Below are positions 1 to 6,559 of a stretch of DNA of 10,510 nt, in pieces. The stretch covers positions 1 to 10,510 of the forward strand of contig DATJHJ010000106.1 in assembly GCA_035494015.1 (NCBI GenBank), written 5' to 3'. The first letter of the stretch is position 1. Each line of letters begins with the position of its first letter. The DNA is from CADCTB01 sp035494015 (GTDB lineage Bacteria; Actinomycetota; Acidimicrobiia; Acidimicrobiales; AC-14). The translations under genes and the position numbers were made by a program. The notes beneath the pieces were generated by a model. The model worked only from the letters and a program-made list of their open reading frames with translations. It was not told where the DNA came from and did not search any database.

Positions 1-677
1 ACCCGGCCGATCTCGAAGACCCGCTCGAGCCCCGCCGCCACCAGCCGCTTCAGGTACAGCTCGGGGGCGATGCGCAGGTAGAGGTCCATGTCGAGGGCGT
101 TGTGGTGGGTGACGAACGGCTTGGCCGTGGCCCCGCCCTGGACGCTGTGCAGCAGCGGGGTCTCCACCTCCAGGAACCCGCGGTCCTCCAGGAACCGGCG
201 GGTCAGGCTGACCACCCGGCTGCGCAGGAGGAAGACCCGCTTGGCCTCCTCGTTGACCCACAGGTCGACATAGCGCTGCCGGTAGCGGGTGTCGACGTCG
301 CTCAGGCCGTGCCACTTGTCCGGGAACTGTCGCCGGGCCTCGGCCAGCACGACCCAGTCGTCGACGGTGACGGACAGCTCCCCCCGGCGGGTGCGCATGA
401 CCTTGCCGGTCACGCCCAGCCAGTCGCCCAGGGAGAGGGCGCAGAACTCGTCGAAGCGGGGCGTGGTGTTGGCCCGGGCGAAGATCTGGATGCGCCCGCT
501 CGGGTCGACCAGGGTGCCGAAGGCGGCCTTGCCCTGGACCCGCCGCAGCAGCATGCGCCCGGCGACGGACACCACGTCGTCGGTGTCGGTCCCGTCGGCC
601 AGCTCGCCGTACCGGTCGTGCAGCACGGACGCCGTTGCGGTGCGGTCGAAGCGGTACGGCGGGGATGGAACGGTCAC
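1..677 (-). CDS. lysS: Lysyl-tRNA synthetase, class II, N-terminal part (cut by window edge)
   Basis: About the first 225 residues of a class II lysyl-tRNA synthetase, which attaches lysine to tRNA-Lys. The opening YRFDRTATASVLHDRYGEL is a short leader. The anticodon-binding OB fold follows (VVSVAGRMLLRRVQGKAAFG and onward), and then the start of the catalytic domain, with GLSDVDTRYRQRYVDLWVN, the motif 1 region FLEDRGFLEVETPLLHSVQG, ATAKPFVTHHNALDMDLYLR and APELYLKRLVAAGLERVFEI. Motifs 2 and 3 lie beyond position 1. The usual length is about 500 residues, so roughly half is present. GTG 677 overlaps the coaX stop as GTGA and gives the family N-terminus; no ribosome binding site is obvious. 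CoaX-LysS adjacency is common in Actinomycetota. No damage is visible in the part seen. Confidence 0.95.
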   Translation of the reverse strand, partial: MTVPSPPYRFDRTATASVLHDRYGELADGTDTDDVVSVAGRMLLRRVQGKAAFGTLVDPSGRIQIFARANTTPRFDEFCALSLGDWLGVTGKVMRTRRGELSVTVDDWVVLAEARRQFPDKWHGLSDVDTRYRQRYVDLWVNEEAKRVFLLRSRVVSLTRRFLEDRGFLEVETPLLHSVQGGATAKPFVTHHNALDMDLYLRIAPELYLKRLVAAGLERVFEIGR

Positions 678-1468
678 GTGGTGTTCATAGCGTGGATCAG
701 GCGCAGGCCGCGCAGGGTGAGCCAGGGCTCGTGGTGCTGGATGGTCGACGACAGCGGGGTCATCAGCTCGGCCAGCCCGCCGGTGGACACCACCGTGCAC
801 TCCCCCAGCTCGGCCTCGAACCGCCGGACCAGCCCGTCGACCGCGGCGGCGAAGCCGTACAGCACGCCCGACTGGACCGACTCGGCCGTGGTCTTGCCGA
901 TCACCCGCCGCGGCTTCGCCGTGCCCGCCCCCCCGGTGCCCACCCCGGCCAGGTCCACCCATGACAGGGCCGCGGCGCGGGCGAACAGGGCGTCCAGGCT
1001 GATCTCGATCCCGGGGAGGATGGCGCCGCCCAGGTACTCGCCCTTTGCCGACACCGCGTCGACGGTGGTGGCGGTCCCGAAGTCGACCATGATCGTCGGC
1101 CCGCCGTAGGAGTCCCAGGCGGCCACGGCGTTGGCGATGCGGTCGGGGCCGACCTGGCGGGGGTTGTCGTACAGGATGGGGATGCCGCTGCGGGTGCCGG
1201 GCTCCAGGACGACCGGGGCCACCCGCAGGTACCGCTGGGCCAGCTCGCGCAGGACGGCGGTGAGCCTGGGGACGGTCGAGGACACCACCACGCCGGTCAC
1301 CTCGTCGAACCCCGACCCGTGCTGGGCCAGGAACTGCGACACCAGCAGGGCGTGCTCGTCCGACGTGCGGTCGGCGTTGGTGGCGATGCGCCAGTGGTCG
1401 ACCAGCTCGTCGCCGTCGAACAGCCCGACGACGGTGTGGGTGTTCCCGGCGTCGACGGCGAGCAGCAT
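674..1468 (-). CDS. coaX: Type III pantothenate kinase
   Basis: CoaX phosphorylates pantothenate with ATP, the first committed step from pantothenate to CoA. The 264-residue protein belongs to the ASKHA-fold type III kinases. It has MLLAVDAGNTHTVVGLFDG (1-19) with the phosphate-binding DxGNT motif, GPDRIANAVAA (107-117, containing the conserved Asp109), MVDFGTATTVDAV (127-139) and GGAILPGIEISLDALFARAA, then VVSTGGLAELM near the C-terminal part. ATG 1468 is chosen because it puts the DAGNT motif at residue 6 as in the family; an in-frame GTG at 1501 would add 11 Arg/Pro-rich residues encoded inside the hairpin. Its TGA overlaps the lysS GTG (GTGA). It follows nadC after a 73-base gap. Synteny with panC, panD and lysS is typical of Actinomycetota. 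Confidence 0.96.
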   Translation of the reverse strand: MLLAVDAGNTHTVVGLFDGDELVDHWRIATNADRTSDEHALLVSQFLAQHGSGFDEVTGVVVSSTVPRLTAVLRELAQRYLRVAPVVLEPGTRSGIPILYDNPRQVGPDRIANAVAAWDSYGGPTIMVDFGTATTVDAVSAKGEYLGGAILPGIEISLDALFARAAALSWVDLAGVGTGGAGTAKPRRVIGKTTAESVQSGVLYGFAAAVDGLVRRFEAELGECTVVSTGGLAELMTPLSSTIQHHEPWLTLRGLRLIHAMNTT

Positions 1469-1480
1469 CAGACGGCGCCG

Positions 1481-1501
1481 GTGGGGCCGGGGCGGCCCCA
1501 C
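1481..1501 (-). promoter_or_regulatory. Perfect 8-bp stem-loop just before coaX
   Basis: The arms GTGGGGCC and GGCCCCAC (1481-1488 and 1494-1501) pair perfectly around a 5-base loop, ending 12 bases before the coaX ATG. The stem is almost all G-C, so it should be very stable in RNA. There is no U-tract after it, so it is not a canonical intrinsic terminator. It may slow transcription or limit ribosome access to coaX, which has no clear Shine-Dalgarno sequence. A 12-bp palindrome lies at the other end of the same gap (1529-1540). Any role is inferred. Confidence 0.5.
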
Positions 1502-1528
1502 TTCGGCGAGGAGGGCGGGGATGGGGCC

Positions 1529-1540
1529 CCGCCCGGGCGG
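1529..1540. repeat. 12-bp palindrome CCGCCCGGGCGG, copy 1 of 4 (intergenic)
   Basis: This perfect palindrome starts one base after the nadC stop codon. Identical copies occur at 5288-5299, 8599-8610 and 10170-10181. It overlaps GGGGCCCC (1523-1530), so alternative foldings are possible in the transcript. This is the only copy outside a coding region. Confidence 0.6.
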
Positions 1541-1541
1541 T

Positions 1542-2357
1542 TCAGCACAGGTCCAGGCCGATGTCGAGCACGGGGGCGGAGTGGGTCAGGGCACCGATGG
1601 AGATGAGGTCGGCGCCCGTTGACGCGTACTCGGCCACGGTGTCCAGGGTCACGCCGCCGCTCACCTCGACCAGGCACCGGTGGTCGACCAGCTTCACGGC
1701 CGTGGTCACGTCCTCGGGCGACATGTTGTCGAGCATGACGAGGTCGGCGCCGGCGGCCAACGACTGCTCCACCTGGTCGAAGGTGTCGCACTCGACCTGG
1801 ACGGTCCGGCCCGGCCACAGCCGGCGGGCCTCGGCCACCGCCTCGGCGATCGACATGCCGCCCAGGTGGTTGTCCTTGACCAGGATCCCGTCGGACAGGT
1901 TGCCGCGGTGGTTGACCCCGCCCCCGGCTCGGACCGCGGCCTTCTCCAGGGCCCGCAGGCCAGGCGTGGTCTTGCGGGTGTCGCGGATGCGGGCGCCCGT
2001 GCCGGTGGTCAGCTCGACGTAGCGACGGGTGGCGGTGGCGATGCCCGACAGGTGGCACAGGAAGTTGAGGGCCGTCCGCTCGCCGGTGAGTATCGACGCC
2101 AGCCGGCCACTGATACGGGCGATCCGGGCGCCGGCGAGCACGCTGTCGCCCTCCCACGCCGACCACTCGACGTCGAGGTCGCGGTCGACCTGGCGGTACG
2201 TCTCCCGGGCCGCCGGGCAGCCGGCGAGGACGCCGGCGGTGCGGGGCACGAGGAAGGCCTCGGCCGTGGCCTCGGACGGGAGGAGGGCGGCGGTGATGTC
2301 GCCGAGGGGGCCGAGATCCTCGGCCAGGGCGGCGGCGACCAGCTCGGAGAGGGTCAC
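1542..2357 (-). CDS. nadC: Nicotinate-nucleotide pyrophosphorylase (quinolinate phosphoribosyltransferase)
   Basis: NadC converts quinolinate and phosphoribosyl pyrophosphate to nicotinate mononucleotide, carbon dioxide and pyrophosphate. The 271-residue protein has EDLGPLGDITAALL (13-26), SILTGERTALNFLCHLSGIA (88-107), DTRKTTPGLRALEKAAVRAG (126-145), GGVNHRGNLSDGILVKDNH, VQVECDTFDQVEQSLAAGAD, VMLDNMSPE and VEVSGGVTLDTV, with GADLISIGALTHS close to the C-terminus. Together these are the full set of substrate-binding motifs. GTG 2357 overlaps the nadB stop (GTGA); no separate ribosome binding site is visible. It is followed by a 73-base gap with strong dyads before coaX, the longest gap in the window. 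The upstream NAD gene nadA is missing here, so quinolinate must come from an enzyme encoded elsewhere. Confidence 0.96.
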   Translation of the reverse strand: MTLSELVAAALAEDLGPLGDITAALLPSEATAEAFLVPRTAGVLAGCPAARETYRQVDRDLDVEWSAWEGDSVLAGARIARISGRLASILTGERTALNFLCHLSGIATATRRYVELTTGTGARIRDTRKTTPGLRALEKAAVRAGGGVNHRGNLSDGILVKDNHLGGMSIAEAVAEARRLWPGRTVQVECDTFDQVEQSLAAGADLVMLDNMSPEDVTTAVKLVDHRCLVEVSGGVTLDTVAEYASTGADLISIGALTHSAPVLDIGLDLC

Positions 2358-3871
2358 GAGAGCACGAACCGGCGGGCCAGGGCGGGCGAGGTCGAGGGGA
2401 AGTCGGTGCGGGTGTGGCAGCCGCGGCTCTCCTCCCGGGCCGTGGCCGCGGCGACCAGGGCGGCGGCGACGGTGGCCAGGTTGCGGACCTCGCAGGCGTC
2501 CACCCGGTCGTCGGCCGGCGGGGCGCCCAGCGACACCGCGGCCAGTGACGCCGCGCTCCGCACCACACCGGCGCCCACCGTCATCTCCTGCTGGAGTCGT
2601 TCGCGGGCCTTGGGCACATCCGAACTGGCTGCAGTGAACCGCCCATCGGCGGGCAAGTGCAGCCAGTTCGACGGGCGCATGGCTCCGGTCTCCGCCGGGC
2701 CGTCGACCCCCCGGCCGATGGCCTCGACCACCCGGGCGGCGAAGACCATGCCCTCGAGCAGCGAGTTCGAGGCGAGCCGGTTGGCGCCGTGAACCCCCGT
2801 GCAGGCCACCTCGCCGGCGGCCCACAGGCCGGGAAGGGACGACGCCCCGTCCAGGTCGGTGACCACGCCGCCGCAGAAGTAATGGGCGGCGGGGGCGATG
2901 GGCAGCCAGTCGGTGGCGGGGTCCAGGCCGGCGGCGGCCAAGGCGGCGGCGATGGTGGGGAAGCGGGCGCCGAAGTCGGCCAAGCCGGTGGCGTCCAGCC
3001 ACAGGTGGTCGACCCCCTGGGCCAGCATGCGGGCCGCCATGGCCCGGGAGACCACGTCGCGCGGCGCCAGCTCGTCCACGAACCGCGCCCCCGCCTTGTC
3101 CCGCACCAGGGCGCCGTGGCCCCGCAGGGCCTCCGACAGCAACGGCCGCGGCATCTGGGGGTGGTGGAGGGCGGTGGGGTGGAACTGGACGAACTCCAGG
3201 TCGGCCACGGCCACGCCGGCCCGCAGGGCCATGGCCACCCCGTCGCCGGTGGCCTGGGCCGGGTTGGTGGTCACCGCGTAGAGCTGGCCGGCCCCGCCGG
3301 TGGCCAGCAGGGTGTGGGCGGCCCTGACCTCGTGCCGCACGCCGGCCGGGTCCATGGCCACCACGCCCTGGCACCGCCCGCCCTCCACCAGCAGGTCGAC
3401 GGCGAACCACCGCTCCATCACCGACGCCGCCGTGGCCCGGACGGCCTCGACCAAGGCCCGCTCGATCTCGGCCCCCGTCGCCGCCCCACCGGCGTGGACC
3501 ACCCGGGCCACCGAGTGCCCGCCCTCCCGGGCGAAGGCCAGCCCGCCGGCGGCGTCGAGGTCGAACACCGCGCCCAGGGCGATGAGATCCTGGACCCGTC
3601 CGGGCCCCTCGTCGACCAGGACCCGCACCGCGTCCACGTCGCACAGGCCGGCGCCGGCGGCCAGGGTGTCGGCCAGGTGGAGGTCGGTGGAGTCGGGGTC
3701 GCCGCCCAGGACCGCGGCGACGCCCCCTTGGGCACACCGGGTGGTGGCCTGGTGGAGGTCGGCCTTGGACAGGACGCCGACCCGCACGCCCGAGTCGCCC
3801 GCCGCGGCCTGCACGGCGGCCGACAGCCCGGCCACCCCGCTGCCGAGGACCAGCAGGTCCAGGTCAGGCAC
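2354..3871 (-). CDS. nadB: L-aspartate oxidase
   Basis: NadB oxidises L-aspartate to iminoaspartate using FAD, the first step of de novo NAD synthesis. The 505-residue protein opens with the dinucleotide-binding motif VLGSGVAGLSAA (Gly10, Gly12, Gly15). It also has TTRCAQGGVAAVLG, STDLHLADTLAAGAGLCD, REGGHSVARVVHAGGAATG, LATGGAGQLYAVTTNP, LEFVQFHPTALHHP, LLSEALRGHGALV, ELAPRDVVSRAMA, PAAHYFCGGVVTD and GANRLASNSLLEGMVF, all close to the family pattern. The C-terminal helical domain includes AREESRGCHTRTDFP. These features separate it from the related succinate/fumarate dehydrogenase flavoproteins. GTG 3871 follows panD by a one-base overlap with no obvious ribosome binding site, so coupling is likely. 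Its TGA overlaps nadC as GTGA. The partner quinolinate synthase gene nadA is not in the window. Confidence 0.95.
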   Translation of the reverse strand: MPDLDLLVLGSGVAGLSAAVQAAAGDSGVRVGVLSKADLHQATTRCAQGGVAAVLGGDPDSTDLHLADTLAAGAGLCDVDAVRVLVDEGPGRVQDLIALGAVFDLDAAGGLAFAREGGHSVARVVHAGGAATGAEIERALVEAVRATAASVMERWFAVDLLVEGGRCQGVVAMDPAGVRHEVRAAHTLLATGGAGQLYAVTTNPAQATGDGVAMALRAGVAVADLEFVQFHPTALHHPQMPRPLLSEALRGHGALVRDKAGARFVDELAPRDVVSRAMAARMLAQGVDHLWLDATGLADFGARFPTIAAALAAAGLDPATDWLPIAPAAHYFCGGVVTDLDGASSLPGLWAAGEVACTGVHGANRLASNSLLEGMVFAARVVEAIGRGVDGPAETGAMRPSNWLHLPADGRFTAASSDVPKARERLQQEMTVGAGVVRSAASLAAVSLGAPPADDRVDACEVRNLATVAAALVAAATAREESRGCHTRTDFPSTSPALARRFVLS

Positions 3872-4212
3872 TACACGGCCCGGTTGGCGGCATCGACCTT
3901 GACCACCACGGGCTCGAAGCCGGCCAGCTCGCCGTCGTCGTAGTCGGCGTAGGTGATGACGATGACCCGATGGCCGGGCTGGACCAGGCGGGCCGCGGCG
4001 CCGTTGAGTTGGACCTGGCCGGCGTCGCCAGGTATGGCGTAGGTCTCGAACCGGGCCCCGTTGTCGATGTCGAGGACGGCGACCTGCTCCCAGGCCAGGA
4101 TGTCGGCCCGCTTCATCAGCTCGGTGTCCAGCGAGATCGAGCCGGCGTAGTCCAGCTCGGCCCCGGTCACCGTGGCCCGGTGGATCTTGGACTTCATCAT
4201 CCGCCGGCGCAT
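3871..4212 (-). CDS. panD: Aspartate 1-decarboxylase proenzyme
   Basis: PanD decarboxylates L-aspartate to beta-alanine for PanC. It is made as a proenzyme that cleaves itself between Gly24 and Ser25 (YAGS here), creating a pyruvoyl group. From ATG 4212 the numbering matches the family exactly: Lys9 in MKSKIHRATVT, Gly24-Ser25, and Arg54 with Thr57-Tyr58 in NGARFETYAIPG. LNGAAARLVQPGHRVIVITYADYDD (with the conserved Asn72-type residue) follows. At 113 residues it is shorter than the common 126-140, the loss being at the C-terminus. The TAG stop overlaps the nadB GTG by one base (TAGTG). Operon partners PanC upstream and NadB downstream fit a shared aspartate theme. Autocleavage is predicted from residues only. 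Confidence 0.96.
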   Translation of the reverse strand: MRRRMMKSKIHRATVTGAELDYAGSISLDTELMKRADILAWEQVAVLDIDNGARFETYAIPGDAGQVQLNGAAARLVQPGHRVIVITYADYDDGELAGFEPVVVKVDAANRAV

Positions 4213-5009
4213 CAGCCGGGCACCTCCACGTTGTCGATCAGGCGGACCTCGCCCACCCGGGCGGCGATCAGCAACCGGCCGGGCCGCCACTCGGCGTAGT
4301 CGAGAACGGCGAGGGGCTCCTTGGCCACCATGTTGGCCATGAGCTGGGCCACGTCGCACTCCCCGGCGGCCTTGGCGATCGCCCCCGTGCACAGCGCCCG
4401 GTAGAGCACCGCGGCGGCCGAGCGCTCCTCGGGCGACAGGCGGGCGTTGCGGCTGGAGCACGCCAGCCCGTCGGCCTCCCGCAGGGTGGGGCACGCCACC
4501 ACCTCGACCGGGAAGGACAGGTCCTCGACCAGTCGGCGGACGACCTGCAGCTGCTGCCAGTCCTTCTCCCCGAAGTAGGCCCGGCACGGCCCGGCCAGGT
4601 TGAACAGCTTGGCCACCACCGTGGCCACCCCGTCGAAGTGGCCGGGCCGGCTGGCGCCCTCCAGGTCGTCGAACCCGTCGACGTGGACCGTGACCGCCGG
4701 CCGGCCGCCCGGGTACACGTCCTCCAGGGGCGGGGCGAACAGCAGGTCGGCACCGGCGGCCGCCGCCACCTCGACGTCATGGGGCAGGTCCCGCGGGTAC
4801 CGGTCCAGGTCCTCGGTCGGACCGAACTGGAGCGGGTTGACGAACACGGTCACCGCGGTCACGTCGCACTCGGCGACCGACCGGCGGACCAATGAGGCGT
4901 GGCCCTCGTGCAGGTAGCCCATGGTGGGCACCAACCCCACGGTGCGGCCCAGGGCCCGGGCCGCGTCCAGTTCCTTGCGGAGCTGGTCGCCCCGGTCGAG
5001 CACCCTCAT
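4212..5009 (-). CDS. panC: Pantothenate synthetase (pantoate--beta-alanine ligase)
   Basis: PanC joins pantoate and beta-alanine using ATP through a pantoyl-adenylate, the last step of pantothenate synthesis. The 265-residue protein has LVPTMGYLHEGHASLV (26-41) with the HIGH-like His34/His37, VFVNPLQFGPTEDLDRYPR (55-73), RPGHFDGVATVVAKLFNL (121-138), FGEKDWQQLQVV (146-157, with Trp where Tyr is usual) and the SSRN motif (185-188) that acts as the KMSKS-like loop. The C-terminal domain ends VGEVRLIDNVEV, close to the common form. It uses the beta-alanine made by PanD, encoded next; the panC TGA shares one base with the panD ATG (TGATG). The start could be ATG 5009 or GTG 5003. All catalytic motifs are intact. 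Confidence 0.96.
   Translation of the reverse strand: MRVLDRGDQLRKELDAARALGRTVGLVPTMGYLHEGHASLVRRSVAECDVTAVTVFVNPLQFGPTEDLDRYPRDLPHDVEVAAAAGADLLFAPPLEDVYPGGRPAVTVHVDGFDDLEGASRPGHFDGVATVVAKLFNLAGPCRAYFGEKDWQQLQVVRRLVEDLSFPVEVVACPTLREADGLACSSRNARLSPEERSAAAVLYRALCTGAIAKAAGECDVAQLMANMVAKEPLAVLDYAEWRPGRLLIAARVGEVRLIDNVEVPG
4222..4227 (-). promoter_or_regulatory. Ribosome binding site for panD inside panC
   Basis: GGAGGT on the minus strand, encoded within the last panC codons (Val-Glu-Val), lies 9 bases before the panD ATG at 4212. It supports that ATG over the in-frame ATGs four and five codons further on. Confidence 0.75.
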
Positions 5010-5012
5010 GAC

Positions 5013-5018
5013 ACCTCC
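5013..5018 (-). promoter_or_regulatory. Ribosome binding site for panC
   Basis: GGAGGT on the minus strand lies 3 bases before the ATG at 5009 and 9 bases before an in-frame GTG at 5003. The second spacing is nearer the optimum, so panC may really start at GTG 5003, two codons downstream. The site sits in the 55-base gap between the RibD-C gene and panC, which also holds a small TCCGG/CCGGA dyad (5024-5035). No convincing promoter or terminator was recognised in this gap. Confidence 0.65.
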
Positions 5019-5064
5019 GACGTTCCGGCCCCGGAGCGCCCGGGTGCCGTTCGTGCCCCCCAGC

Positions 5065-5616
5065 CTACTGCCGGCCGTTCTCCACGACGACGGCGTAGTC
5101 GACGAGCAGCCAGCCAGAAGGTGAGGTCGCGCTCCGGATCGGCGTGAGGCGGATGGACGGCAGGCCGTCGAGGAGCCGCCGTCCGCGGCCGACGATCACG
5201 GGGGCGACGGCGAGCCTGAGCTCGTCCAGCACCCCGCCGGCGAGGAGGGCCTGGGTGACGGAGATGCTGGCGTGGACGCCGATGTCGCCGCCCGGGCGGT
5301 CCTTGAGGTCCCGCACGAACGCAACCAGGTCGCCGTCGACCACGGTCGTATTGGGCCAGGTCACATCGAGGGGCTTGGAGGTGGCGACGTACTTCGCCAC
5401 CCCGTTGATGAACGTGGCGAACGGCTCGATGTCGCTGGTCGGCCAGTACTCGGCCCACTCGTCGTAGCTGCGGCGGCCGAGGATGACCGCGTCCTGGGTG
5501 GCGATCAGCTCCTCCCCGCGGGCGTCCACCACGTCGTCCCAGTCGGTGAAGAACCGGTCGGGCCCCTCGGCGACGCCGTCGAGGGACAAGAACGCGAACG
5601 CGACCACCTTGCGCAT
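5065..5616 (-). CDS. RibD C-terminal / dihydrofolate reductase-like protein
   Basis: This is a 183-residue protein of the RibD-C (PF01872) branch of the dihydrofolate-reductase fold. It shows LSLDGVAEGPD (10-20), VILGRRSYDEWAEYWP (44-59), a GDIGVHASISVTQALL stretch (110-125) where most relatives have Gly in place of Ala116, and GGVLDELRLAVAPVIVGRGRRL, all typical of the stand-alone family members often annotated as dihydrofolate reductase family protein. It probably binds NADPH and reduces a pterin-, pyrimidine- or other small substrate; the substrate is unknown. It is not a classical FolA, since the usual FolA folate-binding motifs are not seen. It follows the response regulator by 16 bases and precedes panC by 55. 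Its strong ribosome binding site suggests independent translation. Possible links to folate are suggested by location only. Confidence 0.88.
   Translation of the reverse strand: MRKVVAFAFLSLDGVAEGPDRFFTDWDDVVDARGEELIATQDAVILGRRSYDEWAEYWPTSDIEPFATFINGVAKYVATSKPLDVTWPNTTVVDGDLVAFVRDLKDRPGGDIGVHASISVTQALLAGGVLDELRLAVAPVIVGRGRRLLDGLPSIRLTPIRSATSPSGWLLVDYAVVVENGRQ
5288..5299. repeat. 12-bp palindrome CCGCCCGGGCGG, copy 2 of 4
   Basis: It lies within the RibD-C-like gene, encoding part of DRPGGD. The palindrome begins at the third base of a codon, a different phase from the two other coding copies. Confidence 0.6.
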
Positions 5617-5623
5617 GCCGCTT

Positions 5624-5629
5624 ACCTCC
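5624..5629 (-). promoter_or_regulatory. Strong ribosome binding site for the RibD-C/DHFR-like gene
   Basis: GGAGGT on the minus strand, within GGGAGGTAAG, is 7 bases from the ATG at 5616 and lies in the 16-base gap after the response regulator. It is one of the few canonical Shine-Dalgarno sequences in the run and fixes the start of the gene. Confidence 0.85.
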
Positions 5630-5632
5630 CGG

Positions 5633-6559
5633 TCAACCGCCCACGATCGTCGGACGGCTGACCGGCACCTCGGCATGGAAGGCAGCGGAGTAGACGGCGT
5701 TGGCGGCGTGGGCGGCCAGCAGCGGCAGGGCGGCCCGGGCCAGGTCGTCGGGGACCACCCCGTCGATGTACAGCCAGCCCCCGCCCAGGCCCTCGTGCAG
5801 GGTGAAGGGGACGACGTAGCCGCCGGCGGCCGCACACGGCTCGGGCTCGTCCTGGTCGGCCAACCAGGCGTCGACCCGCTCGGCGGCGGCGCTGGCCGCG
5901 GTGGCGGCGTCGCCCGGGTCGCTGTCGGGCGGGGCCAGGTGGACCCGCCAGTTGCGGGCATCGAGCCCGGGCCGGTTCAGGTGGAGGGCGATCACGGCCA
6001 GCGGCGTGGGGACCAGGGTGGCGGCGGCGCCGAGGATGCGCTCCAGCATGAGCCGCAGCGGCTCCCACGGGTGCAGGGCGACCGCCGTCTCGTTGAGCAG
6101 GGCCAGCACCCGGTGGTGGCGGTCGAGGTCCATCAGCTCCTCGTACGCCTTGAGGGCGGTGCGCACGGCGACGTACAGCCGGTTGGTGGTCAGCTCGGTC
6201 TTGGGCAGGTAGCCGTCGATGTCGTAGTCGTCGATGGTGGACCGCTCGGGGGCCACCCCGGGCTGGCCGGTGCGCAGCAGGATGCGGACGAAGCGGTTGC
6301 CCAACTCGTCGCGGATGGCCCGGCAGGCGTCCAGGCCGGCGGTGTCGGTCTCCATGACAACGTCGAGCAGGATCACGGCGATCCCCGGGTCGGCCCGCAT
6401 GGCCTCTACCGCACCGGCACCGGTCGACGCGGTGAGGAGCTCGACCGGCCGCCCGCTGTGGCGCATCCCCCGCAGGCTGAGGCGGGTGACGGCGGCCACG
6501 TCCGGCTCGTCGTCGACGACGAGCACCCGGAACGGCGGCGACCCGTGTGTGGCCGTCAC
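5633..6559 (-). CDS. Response regulator, REC plus DUF3369-like region
   Basis: This is a 308-residue response regulator, the probable partner of the overlapping kinase. REC domain residues are Asp16-Asp17 (VLVVDDEP), phosphoacceptor Asp66 (VILLDVVM), Thr97 (ILLRTGQPG) and Lys120 (YLPKTEL). The run RTGQPGVAPE, then DYDIDGYLPKTELTTNRLY and ALKAYEEL, is typical of regulators carrying a DUF3369 domain (PF11849). The rest (about 125-308) fits that GAF-like region, with YVVPFTLHEGLGGGWLYIDG near residues 245-265. In many known DUF3369 proteins an HD-GYP output follows, but none is present here, nor any helix-turn-helix, GGDEF or EAL motif. The GTG start overlaps the kinase stop as GTGA. The output is therefore unknown, perhaps a protein-protein or small-molecule interaction. 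The domain name rests on remembered family pattern and was not searched. Confidence 0.88.
   Translation of the reverse strand: MTATHGSPPFRVLVVDDEPDVAAVTRLSLRGMRHSGRPVELLTASTGAGAVEAMRADPGIAVILLDVVMETDTAGLDACRAIRDELGNRFVRILLRTGQPGVAPERSTIDDYDIDGYLPKTELTTNRLYVAVRTALKAYEELMDLDRHHRVLALLNETAVALHPWEPLRLMLERILGAAATLVPTPLAVIALHLNRPGLDARNWRVHLAPPDSDPGDAATAASAAAERVDAWLADQDEPEPCAAAGGYVVPFTLHEGLGGGWLYIDGVVPDDLARAALPLLAAHAANAVYSAAFHAEVPVSRPTIVGG

Noticed and set aside
102..1109. Long open frame on the + strand opposite lysS and coaX
   Set aside because: It overlaps two firmly identified genes and reads as low-complexity Gly/Ala/Pro/Arg sequence without family motifs; such antisense frames are expected at very high G+C.
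1469..1501. 11-residue N-terminal extension of CoaX from GTG 1501
   Set aside because: The extension is Arg/Pro-rich, is encoded in the hairpin, and would push the DxGNT motif away from its usual place near residue 6.
1481..1540. Rho-independent terminator after nadC
   Set aside because: The stems are strong but there is no T-rich tract after either on the minus strand, so a canonical terminator cannot be claimed.
2357..3737. N-terminal extension of the nadC frame through nadB (731 codons open)
   Set aside because: The extension is a shadow of nadB; the true NadC N-terminus begins at the GTG overlapping the nadB stop.
2657..3943. 428-codon + strand open frame opposite nadB and panD
   Set aside because: It is antisense to intact, motif-rich genes and is rich in Gly, His and Val repeats typical of a reverse shadow.
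5024..5035. TCCGG/CCGGA dyad in the gap before panC as an operator
   Set aside because: It is only a 5-bp arm pair of G+C-rich sequence, expected often by chance here.
5065..5616. Classical dihydrofolate reductase (folA)
   Set aside because: The motifs match the RibD-C branch rather than FolA, so the folA symbol was not assigned despite the folate neighbourhood.
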